NCBI GenBank assembly: GCA_037974965.1
Contig: JBBPFI010000001.1
Location: forward strand, 2,976,001-3,040,000
DNA from: Dacryopinax spathularia
Taxonomy: Eukaryota; Basidiomycota; Dacrymycetes; Dacrymycetales; Dacrymycetaceae
Direction: 5' to 3'
Length of the DNA: 64,000 nucleotides
Within the stretch, counting starts at the first letter, position 1. Each line of letters begins with the position of its first letter. Both the position numbers and the translations under genes were made by a program. The notes below the pieces were generated by a model. The model did not search any database, was not told the DNA's origin, and worked only from the letters and a program-made list of their open reading frames with translations. This document shows positions 54,097 through 64,000 of the stretch, one piece after another.

Positions 54097-56123
54097 CTAG
54101 CCCAGGCAGCAGGCAGACAGAAGCAGGCGCATCGGCGATGTCGTCCGCCTCACTACGCCTTGCAGCGCGCGTCGTATTCTCGAGCTCACAGACGTAGCAA
54201 AGTCGGAGATCTGAGTCTTTGGAAGAGCATACGGCTTCTTCCAAAGCCTCGTCTTTGTCTTCTGCTCGAATGCGTATGCGTAGCCCATAAGGGTATACTC
54301 GCTGTATGCCGTACCCAAGAAGCTAAGCCCGAAGGGTACGTTTGGTGCTGGGTAGACGGTCGTAGGTCCGGAGGGCTTGATCGTCACGTCATCTGGATAG
54401 AAGCCGAGCGGGACGGTGATGATGGGATAGCCGGCTATTGCTGCTGGTTGAGTGGTCCTCCCTGAATGACATTAGCTTTCGTCTCTGCGAGAAACGCAGT
54501 ACACGCACCAACGCTTGGAAGAACGAGCGCATCTAGATTGTACGTCTTCAAGGCATAGTCAATCCCGTCTTCCCTGCCCATGCGATAGTCGTTCTGCAGA
54601 AGTTCGTAATACGTCGAATTGAACCCCGTAGTCGCCTGCGCCTCAATAAGCGCATCCTGATTCGTATAATTCGTCGGCAGTTCCAGCTCCGCATGTTCCT
54701 CGTTGAACTTGATGATATCCTCCAGCGTCCTTACTCCCGTAGGCACCTCGACAAGGTTCGCGAGATAGCGGTTCATGTCGACTTTCATATCGGTGTACCC
54801 GACGATCATCTCCCCTTTGTTCTCGGCGATCTCGTATGCACTTGGGAGGTCAGCGGGGTCGACGATCTCCGCTCCGAGCTGCTTGAGGACTTCGATGGCT
54901 TGCTCGAAGGCGGCGTACACGGATGGGTCGGTATGGGTGTAGTTCAACTCCATGAAGAATTTGCGGGGTATGCCGAGCCGTGCACCCTTGAGTGCGTTGG
55001 GGTCGAGTGCTTTGCTATAGTTGGGTACGAGGGCAGGCGAGGCAAGTGTGTAGTTGTCTCGAATGTCCCGGCCGGCCATTATGCTGAGTATGGTGGCAGA
55101 GTCGGAAACCCAGCGTGTCATCGGCCCGATCGTGTCCTGATGCTCGGAGATGGGGATCACTACAGAGTTGTAAGCCGTAGCTCTCCAAAAGAGTTGTCGC
55201 ATTCGTACCTCCCCATCGACTAGTCAGACCTACAGTAGGCTTGACACCAACAAGATTGTTCGCCGAGCTAGGGCAGATAATGCTCCCATCCGTCTCCGTC
55301 CCCAGCGTAGCAGCCGCAAGTCCAATAGCGCTCACCACCCCCGAGCCCGCAGAAGAGCCACACGGATCCGCTATAGGGTAATACGGATTCGTACACTGTC
55401 CGCCTCGCGCCGACCAGCCAGAGGGAAGCATCCCCTTCGCGTGCGAGAACTCCGAGAGGTTTGCCTTGCCCAGTATGATAGCGCCTTTCGCCCGTAAGCG
55501 CTCGACGACGCCCGCGTCGCCGGGAACGATAGACCCGACCAGGGCGTATGACCCGGCGGTGGTGTTCATCCCGTCTTCGTACCGGGTCGCGACGTTGTCC
55601 TTGACGATGATGGGGATCCCGTGCAGGGGCGAGCGAGAACCGGTTACGCTCCGTTCCCAGTCGAGTGAGGCGGCTTGTGCGAGCGCATTGGTGTTGACTT
55701 CGATCACGGCGCGGAGGGAGGGGCCGCGGAGGTTGACTTCCTCTATACGGGCCAAATATGCCTAGATGAGGACCGGTGGTTAGGTTAGAGCGAGATGGTA
55801 AGAAGATGACTCACGTTCACTAGGTCGACGCTGGTGAAATCTCCACGTTCAAGTCCAGCCTGGAGCTCGGAGATGGATGCATCAAGCAGATCCGGGAGCT
55901 CATGGTTTGTGAAAACAGATGAAAGTGCGGGGATGAAGCAGAGCAGCACGAAAGCAGTCAAGCATATAACGATCAAGCGCCGGAGGAGGGCGGATTTCCG
56001 GTGCTTGGATCTTGATGTCGTCAGATGGTGCGGCAGAGTGCTCTTTTCGTCCCAGTCCCATTCTAATAGCGGTCGCATTCCATCCCGAATCAACTTCTGG
56101 TCCGCATGAGATGGAAGGGACAT
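54097..56123 (-). CDS. Membrane-anchored amidase-signature hydrolase, copy 2
   Basis: Exons 55815-56123, 55209-55761, 54509-55159, 54097-54461; 625 aa. Same fold and triad as copy 1: Lys157 in IPIIVKDN, cis-Ser 239/240 in CGSSAGSG, nucleophile Ser263 in ETDGSII. It differs at both ends. The N terminus has about 48 polar residues before one strongly hydrophobic segment (LIVICLTAFVLLCFIPAL, about 50-67), giving a type II membrane anchor instead of a cleaved signal peptide. The C terminus runs about 35 residues beyond copy 1, with a basic RIRRALQGVVRRT segment; an unseen 3' intron could alter this end. The shared introns (after GL[VT]SR and at PS[VP]G) differ partly in position. Tandem duplication followed by divergence in localisation is the simplest reading. 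Confidence 0.9.
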
Positions 56124-56393
56124 CCTGCTTGTACCGAAAGAGAGCAGACAGAGGTAAGAAGACGAAATGGACCTGGCGCAATAATCGGAATGCGGTCCCT
56201 TATCTTGGCTGCGCGGAATGCCGAGTCTCACCCGACTCGGGAACGGGGGAGTTGTTCCGGTCCACCTGCAACCAGAAAGGAATGATCGGTTTCCGCTGTG
56301 TTTCACAAAGAATCATGCGTGGTAGTAGTACTTATACAACACTGAGGTATATGATCTGATCACGTCCCTGTTCCCCCACCTGCATAGGAACGC
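56124..56393. other. Short spacer, amidase 2 promoter
   Basis: 270 bp between two minus-strand genes; no further feature seen. Confidence 0.4.
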
Positions 56394-57567
56394 TCATCCC
56401 CGTTTCCCCTGCTTCCACGACATAGCCCTTAACGCCCAACTCCTCGGCAACAGCCCAAGCAACCAGTACATCCAAATCATCCCTCCCTCGACATACCTCT
56501 GCCCTAGCGTCCTCCCCCCCCAACCCCTCAAAACCTGGTTAACAGTCTTCCGCGCAAAAACCGTAGTGTCCATCGTCACCCCTTCTTTCTGGCTCGCCAC
56601 CATCCGCGCACGGATCGCCTTTTCCCAGGAGAGCCAGTATGAGTCTGGGGGAAGACCGGGCCAGCGCGCTGCTTCGTGCACTGAGAGGTTGGACCGCACT
56701 GCGCCGGGGCAGAGGACTTGCACGCGGACGTTGAACGGCGAACATTCGATGTCGAGCGTTTCGCCGTAGTTGAGCAGGGCGGCTTTGCCAGCGGAGTAAA
56801 TACCGTGCCACGGTCTGTGTCAACCCATCAGCCTCCGCCCCCAGCTACCACCTCCTCATGCTACAGCCCTACTCTCCCAGCAATGTGGGAGAAGCGCGCA
56901 GAAAGGAGCGGGACTTACCCAGGTATTAAAGCGGTAATGCTGCTCACGATGACGAACAACCCGTGTCGGCGCTCGATCATCCCCGGTATCGTAGCTCTCG
57001 CGAGCCTATGCGCGCCAAACACGTTTGTCTCGAATGATCGCCTGATCTCGGCCATATCCGCGTCCAGTATTGGTCCTGTCTTCCATCAGCCTCATGTCCA
57101 TCATCTGTCCTGCCATGCTGGCGCCTGCTGACCAGGTGCCAGACAGAAGAAGGGGAGGGAAGAGGGAAGGAAGGCAAGGGGAAGGACGCACCAACACTCA
57201 TCCCCCCCGCATTACTCACAACCAAGTCAATCCGTCCCTCTTCCCTCAAGATCGTCTTCACGGCACTCTCAACGCTCTCGTCGCTGCTCACGTCCAGCTC
57301 GAGCGTCTTGATGTTCCCCCTCGGAAGGGGTTCCATGCTGGAGAGCCGGCGGGAGGTGGCATATACCACGGAGGCGTGGGGGGAGAACTGTTCGGCTCTG
57401 TTATGGTGGAGAGTCTGTCAGGAGGGGATTGTGGGATGATGTGACAGTTGGACTGGAGGAGACGGGTGGGTGGGAGGATGGGGAGAAGGGGAGACGTACA
57501 GCGCATACCCGATCCCGCCGTCCGTGCATCCCGTGATGAGGACGACCGGCTTCCTGTCAGTGGTCAT
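56394..57567 (-). CDS. Short-chain dehydrogenase/reductase, AYR1-like
   Basis: Exons 57500-57567, 57192-57397, 56919-57075, 56394-56814; 283 aa. The N terminus VVLITGCTDGGIG is a classical SDR TGxxxGIG cofactor site at residues 12-20, LDVSSDESV and SNAGG follow, the catalytic Ser is 136/137 in VSSITALIPG and the YxxxK pair is Tyr150-Lys154 in IYSAGK. The pattern GCxxGGIG, VYATSRR and FNVRVQVLCPGAV resembles NADPH-dependent 1-acyl-dihydroxyacetone-phosphate reductase (yeast Ayr1) of lipid droplets and ER, which makes lysophosphatidate. A C-terminal hydrophobic stretch (MIWMYWLLGLLP) fits membrane or lipid-droplet association. Other classical SDR activities cannot be excluded from sequence alone. 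Confidence 0.9.
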
Positions 57568-58079
57568 GATGTACTTGATTTGCTGGTGCTCGCTGGTACC
57601 GCTTCAGCGGTACTCGCAGGATAGTAAGACGGGGCTGAAGATATGGATGGATCGGTTGGAGTGAAGAGTGCAAGTGCTTTTATATGCGTTGCTGTATGCG
57701 GTTGTGCTGGAGGATTCGGATTGTACTACCCCGCAAAGTTCAGGGACTAGTAGCCTAAAATACACATTGACGCCACACCCAGAAGGTTTCAACGTCGACC
57801 GCGGCGACAAGACTGCCTCCTCCTTCCGGAGGTCCGCTCGGTACCCAGCTTGAGACGGACCATCAGAGCGCAATCAGAGGGAAAACACGCTTTGGAGAAG
57901 GATTACATCCTGCAATCTGATAGTCCGCAGCCATATTTACGCTATGTACATCGCCTACCCAGCCTCCCAGCCTCCCAGCCTCCCAGCACACGTCGGCACT
58001 CTCCTCGCCTGTCTTTTCTGCTGCGTATTTGCCTGCGGGATCCAAGGTTAAATGGTTGCTGCAGGTGGCCAGTGGCAAC
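57568..58079. other. Intergenic between SDR and EI24-like genes
   Basis: About 510 bp. A short CAGCCTCC array (AGCCTCCC repeated) lies near 57960-57987. No gene seen. Confidence 0.45.
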
Positions 58080-59194
58080 TCATTTCTTTACGGCACCTGC
58101 ACCGTCGTCCATCCTCCCGACCAACCCGCCTCGCCTCTCCTCGTCGCAAGCCCAGAGCGCCGCTCCAACCTCACTCGTGAACGTGAAGAACAGACTCGCA
58201 AGCGGTACAAGGTTGAGCGCCAATGCCGTTGCTCCAAAGCTGTTCGCCGCGTCAATCTCCCTGCCAAACTCGACAAAGGGTGAGAGATTAGAGGACGTAC
58301 CTAGAATAAGCGCCCCTCCTCTCCCTAACCCACTGTTGCTTCTCCCCGGGGCCAAACTTCTTCAGCTGGAAATAGCGATCATGCCACCCCGGCCCGCTCT
58401 TCGTCCCGTTATACATGATGAAGAACACCGTCCCGACGAGAGGGATAAGGTTGAGCGGGAGGGAGATGAGGTATGTTATTATTGCCTGTGGGGAGAACCG
58501 GGCGAGAGGTTTGGTGAGGGCTGCGCCGAGCTTCTTGCCTGTGGAGCCGGACTTGATCTCTCGGCCGCGGGAGACGAGCGAGTCGAGGTCGTGTTCCAGC
58601 AAGACCTGTCCTGACGTCAGCGAACACAGCACAGGAATGATTAAAGGAAAGGGGAGTAAGAACGCACCTGGTCGAATACCCCGTCTAGCGCTCCTTGCAA
58701 GAACAAACTCCTCGCCAAAGCGTTCACGACCGTTCCCGAGAAGCTCAATAAAACCGTCACGGCGCTCACGAACCCAATAGGGCCATTAAAGATGCTCAGC
58801 ACGCCCGCTGTGGGGAGGTAGAGCGCGCCGAAGATAGCCATCGTTATGATGAGTGAGACGAATATGGAAAGGGCGATAGTCGGGATAAGTGGGCGGAGGA
58901 GCTTGGGGTGTCGGAGGAGGTAGAAGATTCCCTGTACCCATTCTTGTCAACCTACAATCCTTTCCTCACAGGCCGGAACAGGGCAGGGAAGAGAGATCGC
59001 ACCTTGATAGGATACCAATACGCCCCGCTCTTCAACCCCTCATCGGCAATCTGAACTGCTCGTGCAAACCCGTGCTTCGTAGTCTGCTTCGCGCTCTCGA
59101 CAGTCTCGGACGTCTTGGCCACCGCCTGGGAAGCAGCATTCTGTCCTCCGCCTCGTCGGCGAGTATAGACATCTTGGTTCGTGGATTCAGACAT
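58080..59194 (-). CDS. EI24-domain membrane protein (RRT8/LDS outer spore wall type)
   Basis: Exons 59003-59194, 58668-58931, 58301-58605, 58080-58260; 313 aa, all phases close. The N terminus is polar and Ser/Thr/Gln-rich, then GAYWYPIKGIFYLLRHP starts the domain. Hydrophobic segments: LIPTIALSIFVSLIITMAIF, a second around VSAVTVLLSFSGTVV, a third around IITYLISLPLNLIPLVGTVFF, and a fourth around ALALNLVPLASLFF. The loop GTKSGPGWHDRYFQLKKF is characteristic of fungal EI24/RRT8-family proteins. In yeast, Rrt8, Lds1 and Lds2 localise to lipid droplets and the spore wall and act in dityrosine-layer formation; in a basidiomycete the role is unknown. Assignment rests on topology and loop motif, so moderate-to-good confidence. 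Confidence 0.8.
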
Positions 59195-60062
59195 TTTGTG
59201 GTCGTTATAGGTCGTCACACTTTGAGATAGATAGCCTGAGGGGAAGAGAAAGATGAGGAGAACGAGCAGGTTAGCCACCCATGACCCTTTTCATACCCCT
59301 CCCTCCAGTCACAGGCGCCTACACCCCGCGCTACGTCTGCAACCTCTGCACGCTGATGACGTCGCGCAACGTAACGCCAACGGAACCGAGCGCATCACCC
59401 TTTCACTCCGAGTGGCAGTGCCCCTCCGAGTCCTCCCTGCCCAAGAACCCTCCCCGAGTCGAAATTTCACCTTTCAACCTCCGCGCCGCGTCTCCCTTCG
59501 AGGAGACGTAACTGCCCCCCTTCGCAGAGAGGGACGGTACCAGCGTTTGTGAGGGAGAAGAAGCCAGCTCTGCTTGCCTTTTTGCTACGGCTGAGGTGGG
59601 CAGAGGGGGCCCAATTAAGCCGGAGCCGCTTTCTGCGCTGGACTTATGGGAAGGCGCTTGGGAGATGTTGCTTGACTATGCGGCCCCGACAGCTCTTATT
59701 GCTTTCTTTGCGTCGTTCTGATCGAATGTCGAGTGACTTGTCGGCGTTCGTTCGCTGAATGTTCCAGCAAGTTCGATCTTGATTGACTTTGTCTGCTGGG
59801 AGGAGATGGAAATAGCGCGTTGCGGTTGAAGACGGTAACGAATGCATTGGGTTCTTTGCGTGCAAACTACAATCCGAAAAGAGATATATAAAGGTCGTTA
59901 CTGGTATGCATATTATCTGAAAAAGGTATTTGTCACCCACTCCCAGGTCAAAGGAAAGGAAAGGAAGGGAAAGGAAAGGAAGGGAAAGGAAAGGAAAGGA
60001 ACGTCTGTACATGCACGAAAACATGGCAACGAAAAAACGGTCCCCAAAGGGTAGAGTAGAGA
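59195..60062. other. Intergenic between EI24-like gene and dynein tail gene
   Basis: About 870 bp. Contains a purine tract of GGAAA/GGGAAA units at about 59951-60000. No gene; in particular no further dynein coding sequence, which matters for the split-dynein call. Confidence 0.6.
59951..60000 (+). repeat. GGAAA-type purine tandem array
   Basis: Alternating GGAAA and GGGAAA units, just downstream of the dynein stop codon. Confidence 0.85.
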
Positions 60063-63000
60063 TCAGAACCGCCTCCCACCACCCGCGCCAGCCATAAGCC
60101 CCTCAATCGAGTGATTCTCCAGATCATGTCTCGCCTTCGTTATGCTCGCGTGCATCTCCTTCATCGCATTACCCAGTTTCACCCCGAACCGGTTAAGAAT
60201 ATCTTTCTGCCACGCATCATATTTCGCGTTCACCCGGGACTGGACCTGCTCATAGTCGATCGTGCATACGCCAAAGGAGTGCGAGGTGTCCGAGTTGTCG
60301 AATGTCGCTCGGGTACGCTTGATCTCGATTAGGAGCTGTTGCCAGCTTGCGAGCGAGTCGCCCAGGCGGGCGAAGACGGCTTCGGGCTCGAGATCCCAGA
60401 GAGACTGGAATTGGAGCCATTTGGCAACGTAGTCTTTGATCTCTTGTACCTTCGATTCGACGAGGGCGAATGGTCGCTCGAGGGTTTTGGTATCAAGTCG
60501 TAGTAGCTGTATACTTTTCAGACATCAGATGTTGCAATATGGAGAAGTGTCTTACAAGAGAGGTATAGGTAGCATCAGCAGGCTGTGAACCGTTGGTCTG
60601 CAGGCCAATCTCGTAGCTCGAGCTATGGATTCGTCGAAGACCACAAATGACGCCTGTATGCTGGTCAGCTCGGATCCGATAACTAGGAGGCAGATGCTTA
60701 CCAAGCCATTCATGCAGTTGTCGAAGCCAGTTCTCTCTCGCATACTCAATCGGAGGATCCAGGAAGATAGTCTGGTTCTGTATCCGGATCTCGTGTACGA
60801 TTGGCTTGACATGCAGGTTTCCATCCTGTGCCATAGTCAGTGACAAGTCCCAAAGAGGTTGAGTAGAGTGACCTTATCCGCCTCTTTCCGCTTGTCCGCT
60901 CTTCGCTTTCCTTCTCGCGTTCGGGTCTCCTCTTCTCGAGCAGCGGCAGAACTGTCGAACTCTGTACACCATACCTCGACGATCCGCTCCAATCGCCTGA
61001 GAAGGGTTTCTTCTATGCGCGAATCTAATTGAAGCACCCAGTGTTCGAGATTTGCGTAACCTTCCAGGTTGAGCTTATCGATAACGGACTGAATGGCTCC
61101 CAGGTGAGCGGAGAACGTCTCAGATGTGTAGGCGCAGGTAGACAGCTCTTCCACCTCTTTGTTGATGCTGCGATAGAGTTCGATCGCATTGTTGGTCTTG
61201 TCCTAAGGGTACGCGTGAGCGTTGTCCGTCAAGCAATTATGGACGAGCTATACCTGCAGGAGATTGACTCCCGTCGCGAAGTTCCGTATGTACACCAGAT
61301 GCTTGCTCTCTGTCCCCTCTGCACCGAAGGCAGCACTGTCATACGTATTCACGTAGTATTCCCACTTGTAGTTGATACCTGCTGAGCGTCAGCTTACTAT
61401 ACGACCACCATTGGAATAGACTCGCCTCTTGCAATCATTTCCTGCGCTTGTATCCGGTACTCAGCAACAAGGGGACCCACGGGCTTGTTCTCCTCTCGCT
61501 CAACCAGTTCAACCGTCTGACCATACGTTCGGACAGTCTCCATCAAGCTTATCGCATGCGGGTATACGCGCTTCGCTTCCTTGGCTATATTGTTGATCGC
61601 ATGTGGTATTTGGACGTTCAGCCACAGAAGATTCCGAACTTCCTTGAACAACGATATTGTTTGCGGATCGTAGTTGACATGGAGGGTATATTGTTGTCCG
61701 CCGCCAAGACCAGTCCCTCTTGATCGGACAATATCGAAGAGCTTGCCTCGGATGGACATGTCCCGACGATTGATATCCCCGAGCCAGGCCTCGTACAGCT
61801 TTCTGACGTCCAGCTTCTTGCGGAAGCTTTCGCTTTCTTGCTGGAGTCTTTGGCCTTCAGCGTAATGGTGCCATTCCTTGCCTAAGACATCTTCAACGCG
61901 CTTCATGTACATTCGTAGCTGGCGCTCGATCTGCCTCGCCCATATGATGGTACTGCTGATCTCGGGAAGGTCTCGTAGTTGGGCCATATAGAAGGCTTCG
62001 GACTTGCGATATTGTCCTCTCATCTATTGCATATCAGTCAAACAAGCCCACCTCACGCCAGAACACACGTACTTTGGCATGCAGATGCTGGATGTCCTCC
62101 TTGACAGACTCGATGAGTTGTGTTTGATACTCCTGTATCGCACTCCGAATCTGGACGAAACTGTATTAGAAGGTATTCCTCGACAATGTGCCGAGTGACA
62201 AACCTTTGGTCGCACGAAGAGCGCGTTGAACTTGGAGAAAGCTCGGAACATCTCGCTGGCATTCCGTGCCATCCCAAGTCTATCTCGCATACGGGAGATG
62301 ATCTGATTCTCCACCCTTGCGATCCGCTCATTGTATGCGGTCTCCGCTTGCACCCAGATCTCGGTTCCCTCTGTGGGCTCTGATGAGCATGCGCATATAT
62401 TGAACTTCATGCCCATACATACCTGGTGAGACATCCAGAACGTCCACATTCCGCACTCCGTCGTACGCCGCTCGTACTTCCTCCTCCATCTCCGCGTCCA
62501 TTACACCTTCTACACCTCCTGGGCCACGTCTTCCAGGAGCCGTCATCACCCTCAATTGCTCGTGTCGCTCTCGAAATCCGCGGAGGAAGCCGATGCGCTC
62601 TTGCAACTTAACATGCTCGGCTTGTATTTTGATCGGGATAAAACGTTCGCTCCGCTTTCGAGTAACTTCTCGAGCGACATTGGTAAAGTCTTTCACCTAT
62701 CAACGCTGTAAGAGGCATGTCGCAGTTGCCATAAGGGGCGGCGGCTCACCTGCTCATCCCACATCTTGAAGACCTCTCCGGTTTGAGTCATGATATGCGC
62801 AAACGTGTCGTATGGCAGATACATTAATCGGTGAGAAGAGAGTACGTTGTGTAAAACGGAGGTAAAGTCCCGGGAGATAGCTTCGACGAGCGGTAGTGCG
62901 CGTCGTATTGGGTATGAGGACAAGCGGAGCTTCTTGTTCAGATGGGAGAATATCTGGTATAGAGCATCCTTGATCTTGTCAAGATCCGTGGCGGAAAGGA

Positions 63001-64000
63001 GCTCGTTCAACGGAAAGTCCTTCATCAGGTTGTTGTAGTTTTTCACTGAGCTACGATCAGATCTGACTGGGGACACGGGGTGTTATGTGTTATGTTCTCA
63101 CCTCGTGCCATATGGTCGTTGAGACCAGTGTCCGCATGGAACCCCACAGTAGCCCTGTACCGCTTGGCAGAACGCAGTACTTCCATGATCATCCTCACCC
63201 CGTCGTCGTTCAACTGGTTGTCGACGTGCTCCAGCTCACGCTCCAGACCAAGCCAGAAGTTGATCTCCTGAGATGCTGTTCCGGATGATACGTCTCGATC
63301 CAATCTTGTTAGAGTTTGAATCTGCTTGATCCAGGAGTTTACATCGGCTTGGAGACGGTTCAGGAAGGTTGAGTCAGTCAGCAAATGCTGAGGAAGGTCA
63401 TCGATGGTCGGCTTCTCTCCGCGTGCGTATGCCTGATACAGAGTCAGCAACAAGGTTGCCTCCAGCGAGGATGACCTACCTGGTCGACTACTCTTTGAAT
63501 CTGCGGGTTCACAGCAAGGTGGATCTCTGGTATCTCCACATTCTGCTGAAGATGCAGGAGACTGAGCTCAAGCTCTGCAAACTTCCGCTTTGCCAGTGGA
63601 ACACCCGCTTGTCGGTCTTCCTTCCCCATACCCGTCATTGCTCCACCACCCTTCAGCTCACGCCCACCACCTTTCCGGGATACATATGCATCGAACCAAG
63701 GTGCAACGCCGAGATGTACGAGGGAGTGAAGCGATTCATACGGTGCCGACCCTTCAGCTGGCGAGTACAGATTTAGCATATGTAGCTGCTGGGCAAGGGG
63801 TATAGATGAGTCGAGGGTGGGTTGGCGCTTGATCAAGGCTAAAGTGGCGCTTGGTGGCGGATCATAGGAGAGGTTAGAGGTGAGATGATAGGAGTAGGAG
63901 GGCGGTAATGTATCGTCTACATAGGACGGATTAGCGACAGATCCATGACGGAGATAACAGTAGTAATAATGCAAGCTCTCACACGCACCTTCGGTCGGTC
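60063..64000 (-). CDS. Cytoplasmic dynein heavy chain, tail part (5' end beyond window)
   Basis: Exons, high to low: 63989-64000 (partial), 63480-63916, 63102-63432, 62750-63066, 62423-62696, 62204-62379, 62073-62150, 61426-62023, 61254-61378, 60873-61202, 60702-60825, 60556-60653, 60063-60506; about 1,110 codons. The dynein-1 heavy-chain tail dimerises and binds intermediate and light-intermediate chains. Diagnostic blocks in order: [83 protein letters not shown], and [14 protein letters not shown]. It then ends [15 protein letters not shown], two Arg, Phe, stop. Full-length heavy chains continue from this exact region into the linker and six AAA modules (over 3,000 more residues), which are absent here: the next gene begins within 900 bp. 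The protein is therefore a separate tail subunit. One intron (61379-61425) has a GC donor. Confidence 0.93.

Noticed and set aside
1-64000. CRISPR arrays, prophage, integrated virus-like elements, rRNA or tRNA genes
   Set aside because: No spaced direct repeats, capsid, integrase or reverse-transcriptase sequence, and no A/B-box pair or cloverleaf stood out on reading; the genome is clearly fungal nuclear DNA.

Overview
The window is nuclear DNA of a filamentous basidiomycete, most likely an Agaricomycete. Genes are densely packed and G+C rich, with many short introns (about 45-70 bp, donors mostly GTGCGT/GTACGT/GTAAGT, clear CTRAY-type branch sites). The dynein heavy-chain gene at the right edge ends after the tail region, an arrangement known from Agaricomycetes. 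All gene models were spliced by eye and checked for reading-frame closure. Nothing suggests a bacterial, viral or organellar origin.

Left part (1-14 kb): the 3' end of a proline-rich protein gene; a secreted, probably GPI-anchored protein (-); a tandem pair of 1.3-1.4 kb repeat units carrying 7-bp minisatellites (3.4-6.1 kb); a small putative mitochondrial protein (-); a gene-poor stretch of about 2.9 kb; and EPL1, the Enhancer-of-polycomb subunit of the NuA4 acetyltransferase (+).

Middle part (14-41 kb): an SSK2/Wis4-type MAPKKK of the HOG osmostress pathway (+) is followed by a lysine/alanine-rich, acidic-ended nuclear-type protein here called P1 (+) and then a pair of dispersed repeats. 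The same order (a decayed MAPKKK copy, an intact paralogue P2, a pair of the same repeats) recurs in opposite orientation at about 38.8-32.6 kb. This is an inverted segmental duplication. Its arms flank DRG2/RBG2 GTPase (-), Mediator subunit MED16 (+) and a HAD phosphatase of the GPP/DOG type (-). Two perfect hairpins (25-bp and 20-bp arms) lie in the right arm only. A small heat-shock protein (-), with heat-shock-element-like sites upstream, follows.

Right part (41-64 kb): a third, larger member of the P family with AT-hooks (P3, -); the ESCRT ATPase VPS4 (-), divergent from an unrecognised, probably mitochondrial protein (+); two tandem secretory-pathway amidase paralogues (-); an AYR1-like short-chain reductase (-); an EI24/RRT8-like membrane protein (-); and the tail half of the cytoplasmic dynein heavy chain (-), running off the right edge.

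Most genes are housekeeping (chromatin and transcription, ribosome-associated GTPase, endosomal sorting, dynein). The main unusual content is the inverted duplication with its expanding P family, the split dynein gene, the minisatellite tandem units and the paired amidases.
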